64,000 nucleotides of DNA. It comes from Roseibium sp. HPY-6. Its GTDB lineage: Bacteria; Pseudomonadota; Alphaproteobacteria; Rhizobiales; Stappiaceae. Numbering within the stretch: the first letter of the stretch is position 1; every line of letters starts with the position of its first letter. This document shows positions 36,241 through 46,478 of the stretch, one piece after another. The translations under genes were made by a program, and so were the position numbers. The stretch is from positions 558,001-622,000 of the forward strand of contig NZ_JBEWCD010000003.1 of assembly GCF_040530035.1 (NCBI RefSeq). Reading direction: 5' to 3'. The notes below the pieces were generated by a model that was not told the origin of the DNA, made no database searches, and worked only from the letters and a program-made list of their open reading frames with translations.

Positions 36241-36279
36241 TTGTCTGCCTTAAGGCACCGCAGCGGGAACTGCGAGACG

Positions 36280-37245
36280 ATGGATCAGAAAGTCGCAACG
36301 GCCCTGGACATGGATTTGTCCCCCTATAGGGTGTTCACCGAACGCCAGTGGTCCCGTTTGCGTGCCGACACGCCGATGACACTCGATGAACACGAGGTCG
36401 AACAGCTTCAGGGCCTGAACGCGCCGGTCTCCATGCAGCAGGTGGAGACGATCTATCTGCCCCTCTCCCGCTTGCTGGCCTTCTATGCCGAGGCAACGAT
36501 CAGCATTCACCAGGCAACGCAGAATTTTCTCGGTCACCGGGACGGCAAGACGCCTTTCATCATTGGCGTTGCCGGGTCTGTTTCCGTCGGTAAATCAACG
36601 ACCTCGCGTGTGTTGCGCGAGCTTCTGGCCCGCTGGCCGGCAAGCCCGAAGGTCGATCTGATCACAACGGACGGGTTTCTCTATCCGAACGCCATTCTTG
36701 AGGCTGAAGGCCTCATGTCCAAGAAAGGGTTTCCGGAAAGCTTCGACCGGCCGCGGCTGCTCAAGTTCCTGTCGGACATCAAGGCGGGGCGGCGGCACGT
36801 TCGGGCGCCTGTTTACTCGCACTTTTACTATGACGTCATGCCCGGCCACACGGTTACCGTCGACAAGCCGGATATCCTGATCGTCGAGGGCCTGAACGTC
36901 CTGCAGACGCGAGAGTTGCCCAAGGACGGGCGCGCGGTGCCCTTTGTCTCGGATTTCTTTGACTTTTCCGTCTATATCGATGCGGATGAGGGCTTGCTGA
37001 GCAAATGGTATGTCGATCGTTTCATGCGCCTGCGCGAAACGGCGTTCCGCGACCCCGGGTCCTACTTTCACAAATACTCGCGCATCAACGACAATGAGGC
37101 AGTTGAAACCGCAACGCGGATCTGGAACGACATCAATCTTGTCAATCTGCGTGAGAACATCCTGCCAACCCGGCCACGAGCTGATCTGATCCTCTCCAAG
37201 AATGCGAGCCACCGGATTTCCAAGGTGGCCTTGCGCAAGGTGTGA
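36280..37245 (+). CDS. coaA: pantothenate kinase type I
   Basis: A 321-residue P-loop kinase starting coenzyme A synthesis. The Walker A is [27 protein letters not shown] strand, [12 protein letters not shown] and [10 protein letters not shown] (pantothenate site) match E. coli CoaA. The ATG at 36280 is chosen over a TTG right after hisE. It closes the his cluster and is followed by a hairpin at 37247. Confidence 0.95.
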   Translation: MDQKVATALDMDLSPYRVFTERQWSRLRADTPMTLDEHEVEQLQGLNAPVSMQQVETIYLPLSRLLAFYAEATISIHQATQNFLGHRDGKTPFIIGVAGSVSVGKSTTSRVLRELLARWPASPKVDLITTDGFLYPNAILEAEGLMSKKGFPESFDRPRLLKFLSDIKAGRRHVRAPVYSHFYYDVMPGHTVTVDKPDILIVEGLNVLQTRELPKDGRAVPFVSDFFDFSVYIDADEGLLSKWYVDRFMRLRETAFRDPGSYFHKYSRINDNEAVETATRIWNDINLVNLRENILPTRPRADLILSKNASHRISKVALRKV

Positions 37246-37246
37246 A

Positions 37247-37285
37247 AAAGCCTGCGGCCGGGATGACTGCAGGCTTTGTTCAACG
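37247..37285 (+). terminator. probable terminator after coaA
   Basis: A 9-base-pair stem (AAAGCCTGC / GCAGGCTTT) with a 13-base loop, then GTTC. The T-tract is short. The gene on the other side (chemoreceptor) converges here, so it may serve both. Confidence 0.7.
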
Positions 37286-37304
37286 TGTTGTTTTCAAAAG
37301 TGTT

Positions 37305-38993
37305 TCAGGCGATTGAGCGCTTGTTGACCTCATCGAGGAAAGTCGCGACCTGTCCGCGTAGTTGAACTGCGTTTTCGCGCAGTTCCTGTGCCGAGGCGTC
37401 GACCTTCTGCGCGGTATCGCGGGTGTTTTCGGCAGCAGACGCGACACTTTCGATATTGGTCGTCACTTCCACCGTGCTTCGGGAGGCTTCGGTCGCATTG
37501 CTTGCGATCTCCTGGGTCGCTGCACCCTGCTCGTCGACCGAGGCCGAGATCGAAGAGGCGATCTCGTTCATGTTGGTGATGATCTCTGTCACCGATGAGA
37601 TCGCGCTGGCAGCAAGACCGGTTTCCTCCTGAATGGCGGAAATCTGGCTCGAAATTTCTTCCGTGGCCTTGGAAGTCTGGTTGGCCAGTTCCTTGACTTC
37701 AGCGGCAACGACCGCAAAGCCCTTACCGGCCTCGCCGGCACGGGCCGCCTCAATGGTCGCGTTCAGCGCCAGGAGATTGGTCTGCTCGGCGATTGCCTGG
37801 ATAAGCGTGACAACTTCGCCGATACGGCTTGCCGATTCGGAAAGGCCGCTCATGCGCTGGTTGGTCGATTCAGCTTCCCCTGCCGCTTTCGCGGCAATCT
37901 CGCTTGAGGACTGGACCTGCCTGCGGATCTCGTTGACCGAAGCAGACAGTTCTTCCGCAGCGGCTGCAACGGTCTCTACGTTGTGCGAAGCCTGAGAAGA
38001 TGCGTTTGACACAAGGCCGCTTTGCTCGGTCGTCTGAGCTGCAACGCCTGTCATGTCGCTCGATGCGGACTGGAGGTTCTGAACGGAGCCGTCGATGATG
38101 TTCAGCATATCCATGATCTGGCGATCGAATTCACCGCTCAACTGCTGGATCTCGGCACCTTTGCGGGCCGCATCCTCTTGCGCGGCGTTTTGCTGGTCTT
38201 CCAGTGCACGGCGGTTGGTTTCGTTCTGAACGAACACCTCCATGGCGCTGGCCATTTGACCGATTTCGTCACCACGATCGGCGCCTTCGACGGAGACATT
38301 CGTGTTGCCGTCGGCCAATGTGCTCATGTTCGCCGTCAGCGAACGCAGTGGGCCGACCGTCTGGCGAACGGCAACAACTGCAATGAAGATCGCGATAAGC
38401 GCTCCGACGACCGCGAGCGCGATAATTGTTGTTGCTGCGCTCCAGTATGCAGCGTCCAGATCGTCGACATAGACACCGGTTCCGATCATCCAGTTCCAGG
38501 GTTCGAAACCTGCGCCCCAGCCATGTTTTTCAATGGCAACCTCGCTGTTCGCGCGCGGCCAGTAGTAGAGCATCGCCCCGCCGCCGGCTTTGGCCCGATT
38601 GATCAGCGTCTCGACAAGACGAACTCCGGTCTTGTCGGTAAAGTTCATCAGGTTTGTGCCGATAAGCGAAGTCTTGGGATGCACGAGATTGGTGCCGTCA
38701 TAGGCATACACAAAGAGATAATTGTCGCCTTCGAACCGAATGGCCCCGATTGCTGCCTTTGCCGCAGCTTGCGCTTCCTCACGGCTCAAGTCACCGGATT
38801 GCTCTAATTCATGAAAATGAGCAGCGATCGCAACGCCACCGTTTGAGATATCCTCGATCTTTGCCATACGTTCGGCAAACATTGCTGAATAGAGGCTATT
38901 GAGACTGATCACGCAGATGGCTGCCGTAACCACGAGAATGGTCGCAATGGGCAGACTGATTTTCCAGGTGATGGGCCAGCGTGCGAAAGACAT
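37305..38993 (-). CDS. methyl-accepting chemotaxis protein with a single Cache (sCache_2) sensor
   Basis: A 562-residue chemoreceptor: TM1 at about 11-31, a periplasmic sCache_2 domain at 35-185 ([39 protein letters not shown]), TM2 at about 188-208, a HAMP domain at 210-262, and a cytoplasmic signalling hairpin whose tip reads [15 protein letters not shown] with the upstream [23 protein letters not shown] core. sCache_2 sensors usually bind small carboxylates. No CheR-tethering pentapeptide is at the C-terminus. The start at [10 protein letters not shown] is chosen from the first membrane helix; a longer frame upstream is unsupported. Confidence 0.92.
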   Translation of the reverse strand: MSFARWPITWKISLPIATILVVTAAICVISLNSLYSAMFAERMAKIEDISNGGVAIAAHFHELEQSGDLSREEAQAAAKAAIGAIRFEGDNYLFVYAYDGTNLVHPKTSLIGTNLMNFTDKTGVRLVETLINRAKAGGGAMLYYWPRANSEVAIEKHGWGAGFEPWNWMIGTGVYVDDLDAAYWSAATTIIALAVVGALIAIFIAVVAVRQTVGPLRSLTANMSTLADGNTNVSVEGADRGDEIGQMASAMEVFVQNETNRRALEDQQNAAQEDAARKGAEIQQLSGEFDRQIMDMLNIIDGSVQNLQSASSDMTGVAAQTTEQSGLVSNASSQASHNVETVAAAAEELSASVNEIRRQVQSSSEIAAKAAGEAESTNQRMSGLSESASRIGEVVTLIQAIAEQTNLLALNATIEAARAGEAGKGFAVVAAEVKELANQTSKATEEISSQISAIQEETGLAASAISSVTEIITNMNEIASSISASVDEQGAATQEIASNATEASRSTVEVTTNIESVASAAENTRDTAQKVDASAQELRENAVQLRGQVATFLDEVNKRSIA

Positions 38994-39165
38994 GGCGGGG
39001 TGATTCCTCTCGGATTGCGTTGAGGAAATAAGTCCCGAAACTGTTGACCAAAACCTTAAGATTCCAGGGTTTTGGATCCGGAAACAGAAAAAGGCTCTGA
39101 TCCGACTGTGTGCACCTGCAAAAACTGCGTAAGTATTTTCTAATACTGGGAAAAATACGCCTGAC

Positions 39166-40995
39166 TTACCTGCGGGCGCAGAACACATCCCGCAGACCGG
39201 GACGCGTCCAGGTGGCATTCTGGAGTTGACCCTTCAGGATGTGACCCTGTCCCTCGTAATGGAAGGTATTGGGGCTTCCGAACCTCTGCAAAGTGACCGC
39301 TCCATACCCCATTTCGGCAACCGTCGCGGTTGCGCCGTCCGGCGAAAACACAACGTTCAGGTCAATACCGGCCGTACAAAGGTAATCGGCAACATTCGTC
39401 CTGGCGGCCTGCTGCTGAAAGCCGGGTTGGTCGCTTCCGCCAATGCTGCCCGGCGGAATGGGGCCTGCACCGTTGCCGAACTGGTCGCCCGGAATCCCGC
39501 CGCCCTGGCCGGCAGGGACGCCAAAGCCCCCTGCGCCGTTGCCACCCAAGCCTGCTTGTCCGCTGATGACGACTTCACGATAGGGGGCTTGCGTGACGTA
39601 GATACCCCGGCACTCACCGCTCGCACCTCGAACGGTCCAGGCGTGCGAGAAATAGGTCTGCTGATCCAGAATCTGGCCTGGTTCGAGCCGCGCGTAGGGA
39701 CGTTCGCCGCCACGATAGTCTACCCAATGCACTTCGACCGGCTGCGCGCTTGCGTTCCGGAAAACGATCTGGCCCGGGCGGACGGCTTCCACGGAGCGCA
39801 CACGGCCAAGCTCGTTACATGAAAGGTCAGAATTGGCCTCCTGCCCACCGGCGCCAAAGGGATCATCTCCGACGATCTGCTGGGGCAGCGAACAAGTCGC
39901 TACAAACAGGCGCACGGGATTTGCGCTGCCTTTCAGCGATACGGGATAGGCGGGCAGTCCCTCGACCGAAATGGAAAGTTCCGACTGCCGGATCATCGCT
40001 TCCCAGAGCGGGTCGGTCATTTCGATATTGACCTCGGGAAGAGAGACCCCGGCTTCGTTGGCATTCGACGAACCGAAGGTATTGAACGTTGCGGAGTAGT
40101 CACCCGCCAACACACGGATTGCCTGGGGCATGCCTTCCTGAAGGCCAGCTGGCGCTTGCTGGAAAGTGATTTTCGCGAAACCGGACTGCGTGGTGCAATC
40201 CGCACGGAAATCCCTGTCGTCTGTCTGCGGAATGGTGTGCAGAAGCGCGGATGGGGAACCGGGTTGGCTACCGGGTTCGGCGACCCAGGCACGTCCTTCG
40301 GCCGGCGTTACAAGAACGGGTGCTGCATTTGCGCCGCCCGGTGACGGTGTTACGATTGTTTCAGTTCCGACGGAATCTTGCGGCAGACTTGCGGTCTCGG
40401 TGCCGTTTGGATCAGTGGCTGAAATCGGCGTATCGACTGTTTCCAGTGGCTTCAGCCCGTCATTGTCGGCCGGTGGCGTGATTTCAGTGATCGACGGGGT
40501 GTCGGTCTGGTTGGTTTGCGGGGTCTCGGTTGCCTGAGTTTGAGGCGCTGCCGTTGCAGCAGGGGCACTTGCGACAGGACCTGCCGAAACACCTGAAGAC
40601 GTCCCGACAATGCGTGCGGTAGCGCCAGGTTTCCCGTCGCTCGTCACATCGACAACAAGTGTGTCGCCGCTGCATAGATTGGCATCGCGGTGAAGAATAC
40701 GGCTGTTTTCCAGGGTAACTTCGAGCTTCACGTCACAGGGTGGCGGCTTGTCGTCACTGCCGATCGTATCGATTACCACACCCTTGTCGTCCCGGCTGAT
40801 GATGGGCCGGTACTTCTTGTCGAGCGCGATGGAGCGTATACCCGGTTCCGCCGGCTGCACGTTGATCCGAACTGTTTCCGGAACGGACTGTGCGTAGGCG
40901 CTTGTACCGCAAGTCAGGAAAACAATGCTGCAGGCCGCCAGGAGACGTGTTCTGATGACGGGCGTGTTAAAACTGCGAGCAGCCGCAAGCCGCAT
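39166..40995 (-). CDS. exported multidomain protein with VHL-beta-like and MliC-like domains
   Basis: A 609-residue protein with a signal peptide (cleavage near SAYAQ, residue 36), an N-terminal Cys-containing domain (40-130), a Thr/Pro/Ala linker (about 130-235), an unassigned domain (about 240-395), a region at about 405-477 that resembles the beta domain of the VHL tumour suppressor ([20 protein letters not shown], then TYFSHAWTV), a Gly-rich linker (478-530), and a C-terminal 536-605 stretch like the MliC lysozyme-inhibitor fold ([28 protein letters not shown]). TGGAGATC precedes the ATG. The assignments are by pattern; function is unknown. Confidence 0.75.
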   Translation of the reverse strand: MRLAAARSFNTPVIRTRLLAACSIVFLTCGTSAYAQSVPETVRINVQPAEPGIRSIALDKKYRPIISRDDKGVVIDTIGSDDKPPPCDVKLEVTLENSRILHRDANLCSGDTLVVDVTSDGKPGATARIVGTSSGVSAGPVASAPAATAAPQTQATETPQTNQTDTPSITEITPPADNDGLKPLETVDTPISATDPNGTETASLPQDSVGTETIVTPSPGGANAAPVLVTPAEGRAWVAEPGSQPGSPSALLHTIPQTDDRDFRADCTTQSGFAKITFQQAPAGLQEGMPQAIRVLAGDYSATFNTFGSSNANEAGVSLPEVNIEMTDPLWEAMIRQSELSISVEGLPAYPVSLKGSANPVRLFVATCSLPQQIVGDDPFGAGGQEANSDLSCNELGRVRSVEAVRPGQIVFRNASAQPVEVHWVDYRGGERPYARLEPGQILDQQTYFSHAWTVRGASGECRGIYVTQAPYREVVISGQAGLGGNGAGGFGVPAGQGGGIPGDQFGNGAGPIPPGSIGGSDQPGFQQQAARTNVADYLCTAGIDLNVVFSPDGATATVAEMGYGAVTLQRFGSPNTFHYEGQGHILKGQLQNATWTRPGLRDVFCARR

Positions 40996-41097
40996 GAAAG
41001 ATCTCCATCGGAGCGCAAAGTAACGATAATCGATGATTACTTAGGCAAAGTGGCGTCGAAAGGGCAAGCCCGCATTCGGTTTCACCACATCTGATCC

Positions 41098-41655
41098 TCA
41101 GCGTGGCGCCCTTTTCGCAAGAATTCGCTGCAATGTCCGTCGGTGCATGTTCAGACGGCGCGCGGTTTCGGAAACATTTCGGTCGCACAGTTCATAGACC
41201 CGTTGAATATGTTCCCAGCGCACCCGGTCTGCGGACATCGGGTTTTCCGGCGGCTGTGCCTTGTCCTCAGGCTTGCGTGCAAGCGCCGCAACGATGTCGT
41301 CAGGGTCGGCAGGTTTCGCCAGATAATCGATGGCACCGAGTTTTACCGCAGTCACCGCTGTGGCGATGTTCCCATAGCCGGTCAGGACGATTGCGCGCGC
41401 GTCAGGGCGTTTTTGTCTAATTTTTTCAATGACATCGAGGCCGTTTCCGTCCTCCAGGCGCATATCGACGATTGCATATGCCGGGGCGGTGCGTGCAATT
41501 TTGAGTGCTGCGTCCTGAACGCCGTCCGCTGTTTCAGTCGCAAATCCGCGCTTTTCCATTGCGCGCGCCAAGCGTTGCTGAAACGGTTTGTCGTCGTCGA
41601 CGATCAGAAGACTCATGTCTCCGGATCCATTTATTGATGTCATATGGTCCGTCAT
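41098..41655 (-). CDS. actR: redox response regulator ActR/RegA/PrrA
   Basis: A 185-residue two-domain regulator: receiver with phospho-acceptor Asp in AYAIVDMRLEDG and Lys in DYLAKPADP, a proline-containing linker, and a Fis-type helix-turn-helix (NVSETARRLNMHRRTLQRIL) that is almost invariant in RegA/ActR/PrrA. It controls redox-dependent genes (respiration, CO2 and nitrogen metabolism) with its kinase ActS, encoded 99 bases upstream. The start is uncertain: ATGs at 41655, 41643 and 41616 are possible. Confidence 0.93.
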   Translation of the reverse strand: MTDHMTSINGSGDMSLLIVDDDKPFQQRLARAMEKRGFATETADGVQDAALKIARTAPAYAIVDMRLEDGNGLDVIEKIRQKRPDARAIVLTGYGNIATAVTAVKLGAIDYLAKPADPDDIVAALARKPEDKAQPPENPMSADRVRWEHIQRVYELCDRNVSETARRLNMHRRTLQRILAKRAPR

Positions 41656-41754
41656 GGCTCGTTACCGTTTATTCGTACGTCTTTTTGTGCAGGTCGGATG
41701 CGTGTTGTTGATCAATAACCTGCTGGTTGATCCTCTTTTATTGTGGTTATGGGG

Positions 41755-43080
41755 CTAAATTGGTGTTTCGTCCACTCCAACACGTCCTTCGAATGTCGAA
41801 CGCGGCCAGCTGACACGGATATGGGCGCCATTGCCGGGCGGTGCCTGGTTCTCCAGTTGCAGCTTCGCTCCTGTGCGTTCCAACAGGGTTTTGGCAATGA
41901 AGATGCCCAACCCAAGACCGCCACCGCTGCTGCCTTGCGGCGATCTGCCACTGCGAATAGAGACGTATGGGTCGCCAATCTTTCCAAGAATGTCGACGGA
42001 AAACCCGGGGCCGTCGTCACGGATCGATATAGACAGGACAGTATCGTCCCATTGTGCAGAGACATCGACCCGAGACGCAGCGAAATCGACTGCATTTTCA
42101 ACTAGATTGCCCAGACCGTAGCGAATTGCCGCATTCCGTGTTCCAACGGGTTCAGGACCGTTGCCGCCAATCGATGAATGAATGGCGACACCGGTTCCGC
42201 GATGCGGGTCGATGACGTCTTCCAGAAGTTGGGCGACGGGCATGCGCTGATAGGTCTGGTCTTCCTCGCTCGAAAGACTGGTCAGCTGCTTCAGAATTTC
42301 GCGGCATCGTTCTGCCTGCGATCGGATCAGTTCGATATCCTCGCCGCGGTAGTCGCCGTCTTCGAATTCGTCTCTTAGTTCCTTTGCTGCAAGATAAATT
42401 GTCGCAAGTGGTGTGCCCAGCTCGTGAGCGGCAGCCGTTGCCAATCCATCCAGCGCGTTAAGGTGTTGTTCCCGCGCAAGTACAAGTTCCGTTGCGGTGA
42501 GTGCGTCCGCAAGCTGCCGCGCCTCTTCTGCGACACGGAACGCATAGACCGCCATGAAACCGAGCGTCAGGACAAGAGCGACCCAGATCCCGACGGAGTA
42601 GATGACCGGCAGCCTGAAGTCTTCCGTGTCCGGCCAGGGCAGCGGCAAGTGAAACACCGCCAGGAGGCTTGCGCACATGGTCGCCACTACGCCGAGCAGG
42701 AATGTGTAGCGCGCTGACAGACCGGTGGCAGACACCATGACCGGTGCCATGAGAAGAAAGGCGAAAGGGTTGCCGAGGCCGCCGGTCAGGAACAGGAGAC
42801 CGCTCATCTGAAGGATATCGTAGGCCAGCTGAAGCGTCGCGGCGCGTTCAGACAGGCGCATCGCCGAGGGCCAGCGCATCTTCAGAAAAATGTTAAGCCA
42901 GGCGGACAGGGCCACCATGGCAAATGCAGGACCCGCGGGAAGAGAGTAGCCCAGTCCGACGTGAACGATGAGCAGTGCGGCGGACTGTCCGCCGACTGCA
43001 AGCCAGCGCAGCCTGACCAGCGTGTCGAGTTTCAGCTGCCTGTGAGGCAAATTGATATTGGAGGCAGGCTCATCGGTCAT
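41755..43080 (-). CDS. actS: redox sensor histidine kinase ActS/RegB/PrrB
   Basis: A 441-residue kinase with about six N-terminal transmembrane helices (residues 25-180), then a His box in LATAAAHELGTPLATI and an ATPase domain (N-box GLGNLVENAVDFA, G1 DDGPGFS, G2 GGGLGLGIFIAKTLLE). The heptapeptide GGLGNPF of the quinone/redox-sensing RegB region is present (LFLTGGLGNPFAFLL). The redox Cys of Rhodobacter RegB is not seen in the expected H-box-following position. The start at MTDEPASN is chosen. It is divergent from secB. Confidence 0.93.
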   Translation of the reverse strand: MTDEPASNINLPHRQLKLDTLVRLRWLAVGGQSAALLIVHVGLGYSLPAGPAFAMVALSAWLNIFLKMRWPSAMRLSERAATLQLAYDILQMSGLLFLTGGLGNPFAFLLMAPVMVSATGLSARYTFLLGVVATMCASLLAVFHLPLPWPDTEDFRLPVIYSVGIWVALVLTLGFMAVYAFRVAEEARQLADALTATELVLAREQHLNALDGLATAAAHELGTPLATIYLAAKELRDEFEDGDYRGEDIELIRSQAERCREILKQLTSLSSEEDQTYQRMPVAQLLEDVIDPHRGTGVAIHSSIGGNGPEPVGTRNAAIRYGLGNLVENAVDFAASRVDVSAQWDDTVLSISIRDDGPGFSVDILGKIGDPYVSIRSGRSPQGSSGGGLGLGIFIAKTLLERTGAKLQLENQAPPGNGAHIRVSWPRSTFEGRVGVDETPI

Positions 43081-43314
43081 AAGCATCTTTTGAATCGGAT
43101 TCCGGCGCCTGACAAGGCCATAGCACTTGTGCGCGCCGTATTGAGATGTTAGCCAGCCGCTGAAAAGGTTGTCCGGTTCACGCGGGCCGGCGGCCCGCCG
43201 GAGGGATGACGGCAAATGACTGGCTTGGATTGGCGCAGATGGAAGGCCAATTCCGTCCGGTTCGGCTCCGACGCCTTTCTCTCAGATCAGCACCGCGAAA
43301 CGGAATGAAACACG

Positions 43315-43815
43315 ATGACCGACACGAATGACGGCGGCGCGCAGCCGCAGACGGAAGGTGCCGCGGCACCTGGCATGCATATCCTGGGTCAGTACATCAA
43401 GGATCTGTCGTTTGAAAACCCGAATGCGCCGCGGTCCCTGGCGCAAGGCGAACAGCCGAAGCTCGACATCAACGTCAATGTCGGCGCGCAGCAGATGGGT
43501 GAGGATCAATTCGAGGTTATCCTGACACTGACTGCCAAGGCCGAGCGCCCGGACATGGTCATGTTCAATGTCGAACTGGTCTATTCCGGTCTGTTCAAAA
43601 TCACGGGCGTTCCGCAAGAGCACATGCATCCGTTCGTCATGATCGAGTGCCCGCGCATGATTTTCCCGTTTGCCCGCAACATCCTGTCCGAAGCGACCCG
43701 CAATGGTGGTTTCCCGCCCCTGATGCTGGACCCGATCGATTTTGCGCAGCTTTACCGCCAGAACATGGCCCAACAGGCAGCAACGCAGGCTGAAGGCGAG
43801 CAAAAGCCGAATTAA
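43315..43815 (+). CDS. secB: protein-export chaperone SecB
   Basis: A 166-residue tetrameric chaperone delivering preproteins to SecA. The conserved strands IKDLSFENPNAP, VYSGLFKITG and the CPRMIFPFARN stretch, plus the acidic-to-neutral GGFPPLMLDPIDFAQLY C-terminal helix, are diagnostic. Its ribosome site is GGAAT before the ATG; a strong terminator follows. Confidence 0.96.
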   Translation: MTDTNDGGAQPQTEGAAAPGMHILGQYIKDLSFENPNAPRSLAQGEQPKLDINVNVGAQQMGEDQFEVILTLTAKAERPDMVMFNVELVYSGLFKITGVPQEHMHPFVMIECPRMIFPFARNILSEATRNGGFPPLMLDPIDFAQLYRQNMAQQAATQAEGEQKPN

Positions 43816-43836
43816 GTCTCAGAGCGACTCAAACAG

Positions 43837-43871
43837 AAAACCCGCGCGAGTTTCATTGTGCGGGTTTTTTT
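43837..43871 (+). terminator. rho-independent terminator after secB
   Basis: A 9-base-pair stem (AAAACCCGC / GCGGGTTTT) with a 14-base loop and additional T residues after it. It could also serve the convergent AhpD-like gene. Confidence 0.9.
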
Positions 43872-43902
43872 ACTGAACGGCACTGCGAGGAGGTTGGCAG
43901 CG

Positions 43903-44313
43903 CTACTGCCATGCTTCGAATTCCGGATCAACAGGAACCTGCAGGGACGTCACCAGCGCGTTTGTCATCGAGGCCAGGCCGATTATCCGCAGCAACTCGC
44001 CATGTTCTGCGTCCGTCATGCCTTTAGCGCGGGCGGCAGCCGTGTGGGAATGGACGCAATAGCTGCAAGCGTTTGCCGCCGAAACAGCAATATAGATCAT
44101 CTCCCGTGTTTTCGGATCGAGAGCGCCGGGTACAGCCATGACCGATTTGACCTGGCTCCAGGTTCTCTCCAGACTTTCGGGGTCCCACGCGAGAGCCCGC
44201 CAGACATTGTTGATGAAATCGGACCCGCGCGTCTCACGAATATCATCAAAGACCGCCTTGACCGCAGGAATCGCGTCAGCTTGAGCGTCCGTCATCAGCT
44301 TCACTGTTGCCAT
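43903..44313 (-). CDS. carboxymuconolactone decarboxylase/AhpD-like protein
   Basis: A 136-residue all-helical protein with the AhpD-type redox motif NACSYCVHSHTAAAR (Cys-x2-Cys followed by His). Such proteins are peroxidase-linked or related to carboxymuconolactone decarboxylase; the Cys pair favours a redox role. GGAGAAG precedes the ATG at 44313. It is transcribed downstream of the MoeB/ThiF-type gene, 54 bases away. Confidence 0.88.
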   Translation of the reverse strand: MATVKLMTDAQADAIPAVKAVFDDIRETRGSDFINNVWRALAWDPESLERTWSQVKSVMAVPGALDPKTREMIYIAVSAANACSYCVHSHTAAARAKGMTDAEHGELLRIIGLASMTNALVTSLQVPVDPEFEAWQ

Positions 44314-44367
44314 ATGATCTTCTCCCGTCATTGTTACGACTTTCATGCCGCGTGCTGAAATTAAGTC

Positions 44368-45171
44368 CTAAGCATCCTCCAGCATGGTGGCCCAGTCCTT
44401 GGGATCGTCGCCGTTGAGCGGATTTTTCGCCGAGCGTTTGTAGCGAATGGTTTCCATCCGGAAGCTGCGCGCATCGAACATGACCATTCTTCCGACCAGT
44501 CCTTCGCCCGTTCCGGTGATTTCCTTGATCACTTCCATGGCCTGCATTGTACCGACGATACCTGTCAGTGCGCCGAGAACACCGGCTTCAGCACATGTCG
44601 GCAACAGGCCCGCGCGCGGCTTTCGCGGAAACAGGCAGCGATAGGTCGGGTTCAACGCGCCATCTGAATTTTTCTCGAAAGGTTTCAACGTCGTGATTGA
44701 CCCGTCGAACTGGCCGACTGCGGCGGTCACAAGTGGTTTTTTCGCAAAGAAACAGGCATCAGACACGAGATAACGCGTTTCAAAATTGTCCGAGCCGTCG
44801 ACCACCAGATCATAGTCCGAGACCAGCGCAAGCGCATTGTGACCGGCAATACGCGTCGGATGCGGCTCCACAATGACATTGGGATTGAGGCGCGCAATCG
44901 CCTCCGCAGCACTGGCGACTTTGGGCTCACCCAGCTTGTCCGTATCGTGAATGATCTGGCGCTGGAGATTGGAAAGCGACACGGCATCATCGTCGACGAT
45001 CCCGAGCGTGCCGACCCCGGCCGCTGCGAGATATTGCAGGACCGGCGCTCCGAGGCCGCCGGCACCGATCACCAGCACGCGGGCGTTTTTGAGTTTCTGC
45101 TGACCCGCACCGCCAATTTCCTGCATGACGATATGACGGGCGTAGCGTTCGAGTTCTGCCGGGGAAAGCAT
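44368..45171 (-). CDS. MoeB/ThiF-type adenylyltransferase (E1-like)
   Basis: A 267-residue enzyme that adenylates the C-terminus of a ubiquitin-like sulfur carrier (MoaD or ThiS). The nucleotide motif VLVIGAGGLGAPVLQYLAAAG, the SLSNLQRQIIHDT loop, the DLVVDGSDNFETR motif and the conserved Cys in PTCAEAGVLG are clear. The rhodanese domain of some MoeB homologues is absent. MoeB and ThiF cannot be separated from sequence alone; no moa or thi gene is adjacent. Confidence 0.88.
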   Translation of the reverse strand: MLSPAELERYARHIVMQEIGGAGQQKLKNARVLVIGAGGLGAPVLQYLAAAGVGTLGIVDDDAVSLSNLQRQIIHDTDKLGEPKVASAAEAIARLNPNVIVEPHPTRIAGHNALALVSDYDLVVDGSDNFETRYLVSDACFFAKKPLVTAAVGQFDGSITTLKPFEKNSDGALNPTYRCLFPRKPRAGLLPTCAEAGVLGALTGIVGTMQAMEVIKEITGTGEGLVGRMVMFDARSFRMETIRYKRSAKNPLNGDDPKDWATMLEDA

Positions 45172-45225
45172 ATTGGATCCTGCGAATACTGGAGTGACTT
45201 TGCTGCAGTCGTCGGGCGGGTTCTG

Positions 45226-46275
45226 TTATTTTAAGATCCTGCTCACGAGACGCGCCGTGTAATCGACCATCGGGATAACACGCGCATAGTTCAGCCGCGT
45301 CGGGCCGATTACGCCGAGAACGCCCACAATACGCTGATTGCTGTCCCGGTAGGGCGAGACAACCAGCGAAGAGCCCGAGAGCGAAAAGAGATTGTTTTCA
45401 GAGCCGATGAAGATGCGCACGCCATCTCCCTTTTCGGCAAGGCCGAGCAGCTGAATAAGATCCTTCTTGTTCTCAAGATCGTCGAACAGCAGCCGGATCC
45501 GCTCCAGGTCTTCCACGGCGTCGAGATCGGTCAGGAGATTTGAGCGCCCGCGCACGATTAGGGTTCCCGGATCGCTGGCATTGTCGCCACCCCAGACGGC
45601 AAGCCCGGCATTGATGACCTTCTGGCTCAGCTGGTCGAGTTCTGCCTGGTCCGCGTCTCGAACCTGTTCCAGTTCCGACTTTATGTCCGACAGCGTGCGG
45701 CCCTGTATCTGGGCGTTGAGGTAGTTCGTTGCTTCGACTAGTGCAGATGACGGCAGGTTTGACGGCAGATCCACAACCCTGTTCTCGACCGATCCGTCTT
45801 CACTGACCAGAATAACGAGCGCTTTATGGGGTTCGATGCGCACAAACTCGATGTGCTTCAGCCGCGTGTCGCTCTTGTGCGTCAGAACCACGCCGGCGCC
45901 CATGGAAAGGCCGGAGAGCATCTGGCTGGCCTCCGTCAGCACCTGCTCTGTTGAATGCGCCTCATGCGATGCCCTCACCTGAACGTCGATCTCCCGCCTT
46001 TCGGCTTCGGTCAGATCTCCGACTTCGAGCAACGCGTCAACGAAGAACCTGAGCCCGATTTCGGTCGGCAGCCGTCCGGCGCTCGTGTGCGGCGAATGCA
46101 GGAGACCCAGATGTTCCAGATCCGACATGACGTTGCGCACCGATGCGGGTGAAAGCGACATGGACAAATTACGCGATACGTTGCGGGAGCCGACCGGTTC
46201 CCCCGTCTCAAGATAGCTTTCGACGATCGAGCGAAAAATCTCGCGTGATCTCTTGTCGAGGTCGCTAAGGCTCAA
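45226..46275 (-). CDS. hrcA: heat-inducible transcription repressor HrcA
   Basis: About 349 residues: a winged helix at the N-terminus ([37 protein letters not shown]), a GAF-like middle region and the C-terminal [18 protein letters not shown] motif. HrcA represses groESL-type heat shock operons at CIRCE sites. The TTG at 46275 is preferred as start because GGAG lies eight bases upstream and the residues then match relatives; a TTG at 46335 overlaps a candidate -10 box and is rejected. No CIRCE element is seen here. Divergent from rph. Confidence 0.93.
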   Translation of the reverse strand: MSLSDLDKRSREIFRSIVESYLETGEPVGSRNVSRNLSMSLSPASVRNVMSDLEHLGLLHSPHTSAGRLPTEIGLRFFVDALLEVGDLTEAERREIDVQVRASHEAHSTEQVLTEASQMLSGLSMGAGVVLTHKSDTRLKHIEFVRIEPHKALVILVSEDGSVENRVVDLPSNLPSSALVEATNYLNAQIQGRTLSDIKSELEQVRDADQAELDQLSQKVINAGLAVWGGDNASDPGTLIVRGRSNLLTDLDAVEDLERIRLLFDDLENKKDLIQLLGLAEKGDGVRIFIGSENNLFSLSGSSLVVSPYRDSNQRIVGVLGVIGPTRLNYARVIPMVDYTARLVSRILK

Positions 46276-46335
46276 ATCACGGTCTCCGTAGGCAGGATCC
46301 GGTTCACGGATCGGGTCATTTCGTCTTACACCCAA

Positions 46336-46366
46336 GATATAGGCGCAAAATAGGTCCGGCGTGAAG
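46336..46366 (-). promoter_or_regulatory. candidate hrcA promoter
   Basis: On the minus strand CTTCAC (46361-46366) and CCTATATC (46336-46343) are 17 bases apart. Both boxes resemble the alphaproteobacterial RpoH (sigma-32) consensus. Transcription would begin near 46329, leaving about 55 bases of leader before the TTG start at 46275. Confidence 0.4.
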
Positions 46367-46478
46367 CAGCCCCTTTACCTTGGATGATTTTGAGGTCTAC
46401 AAGGCGCAGGAGATTTGCGGGCAGACACCCGTATCCGAATGAACGTGTCGTTTCAGGCGAAGGTCGAAAGGATTATTC

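Noticed and set aside
38496..38515. tRNA-like GGTTCGAA box
   Set aside because: It lies inside the chemoreceptor coding sequence and no acceptor or anticodon stems surround it.
46276..46335. 20-residue longer N-terminus of HrcA
   Set aside because: Its TTG overlaps the best -10 box and has no ribosome site, while 46275 has GGAG at the right distance.
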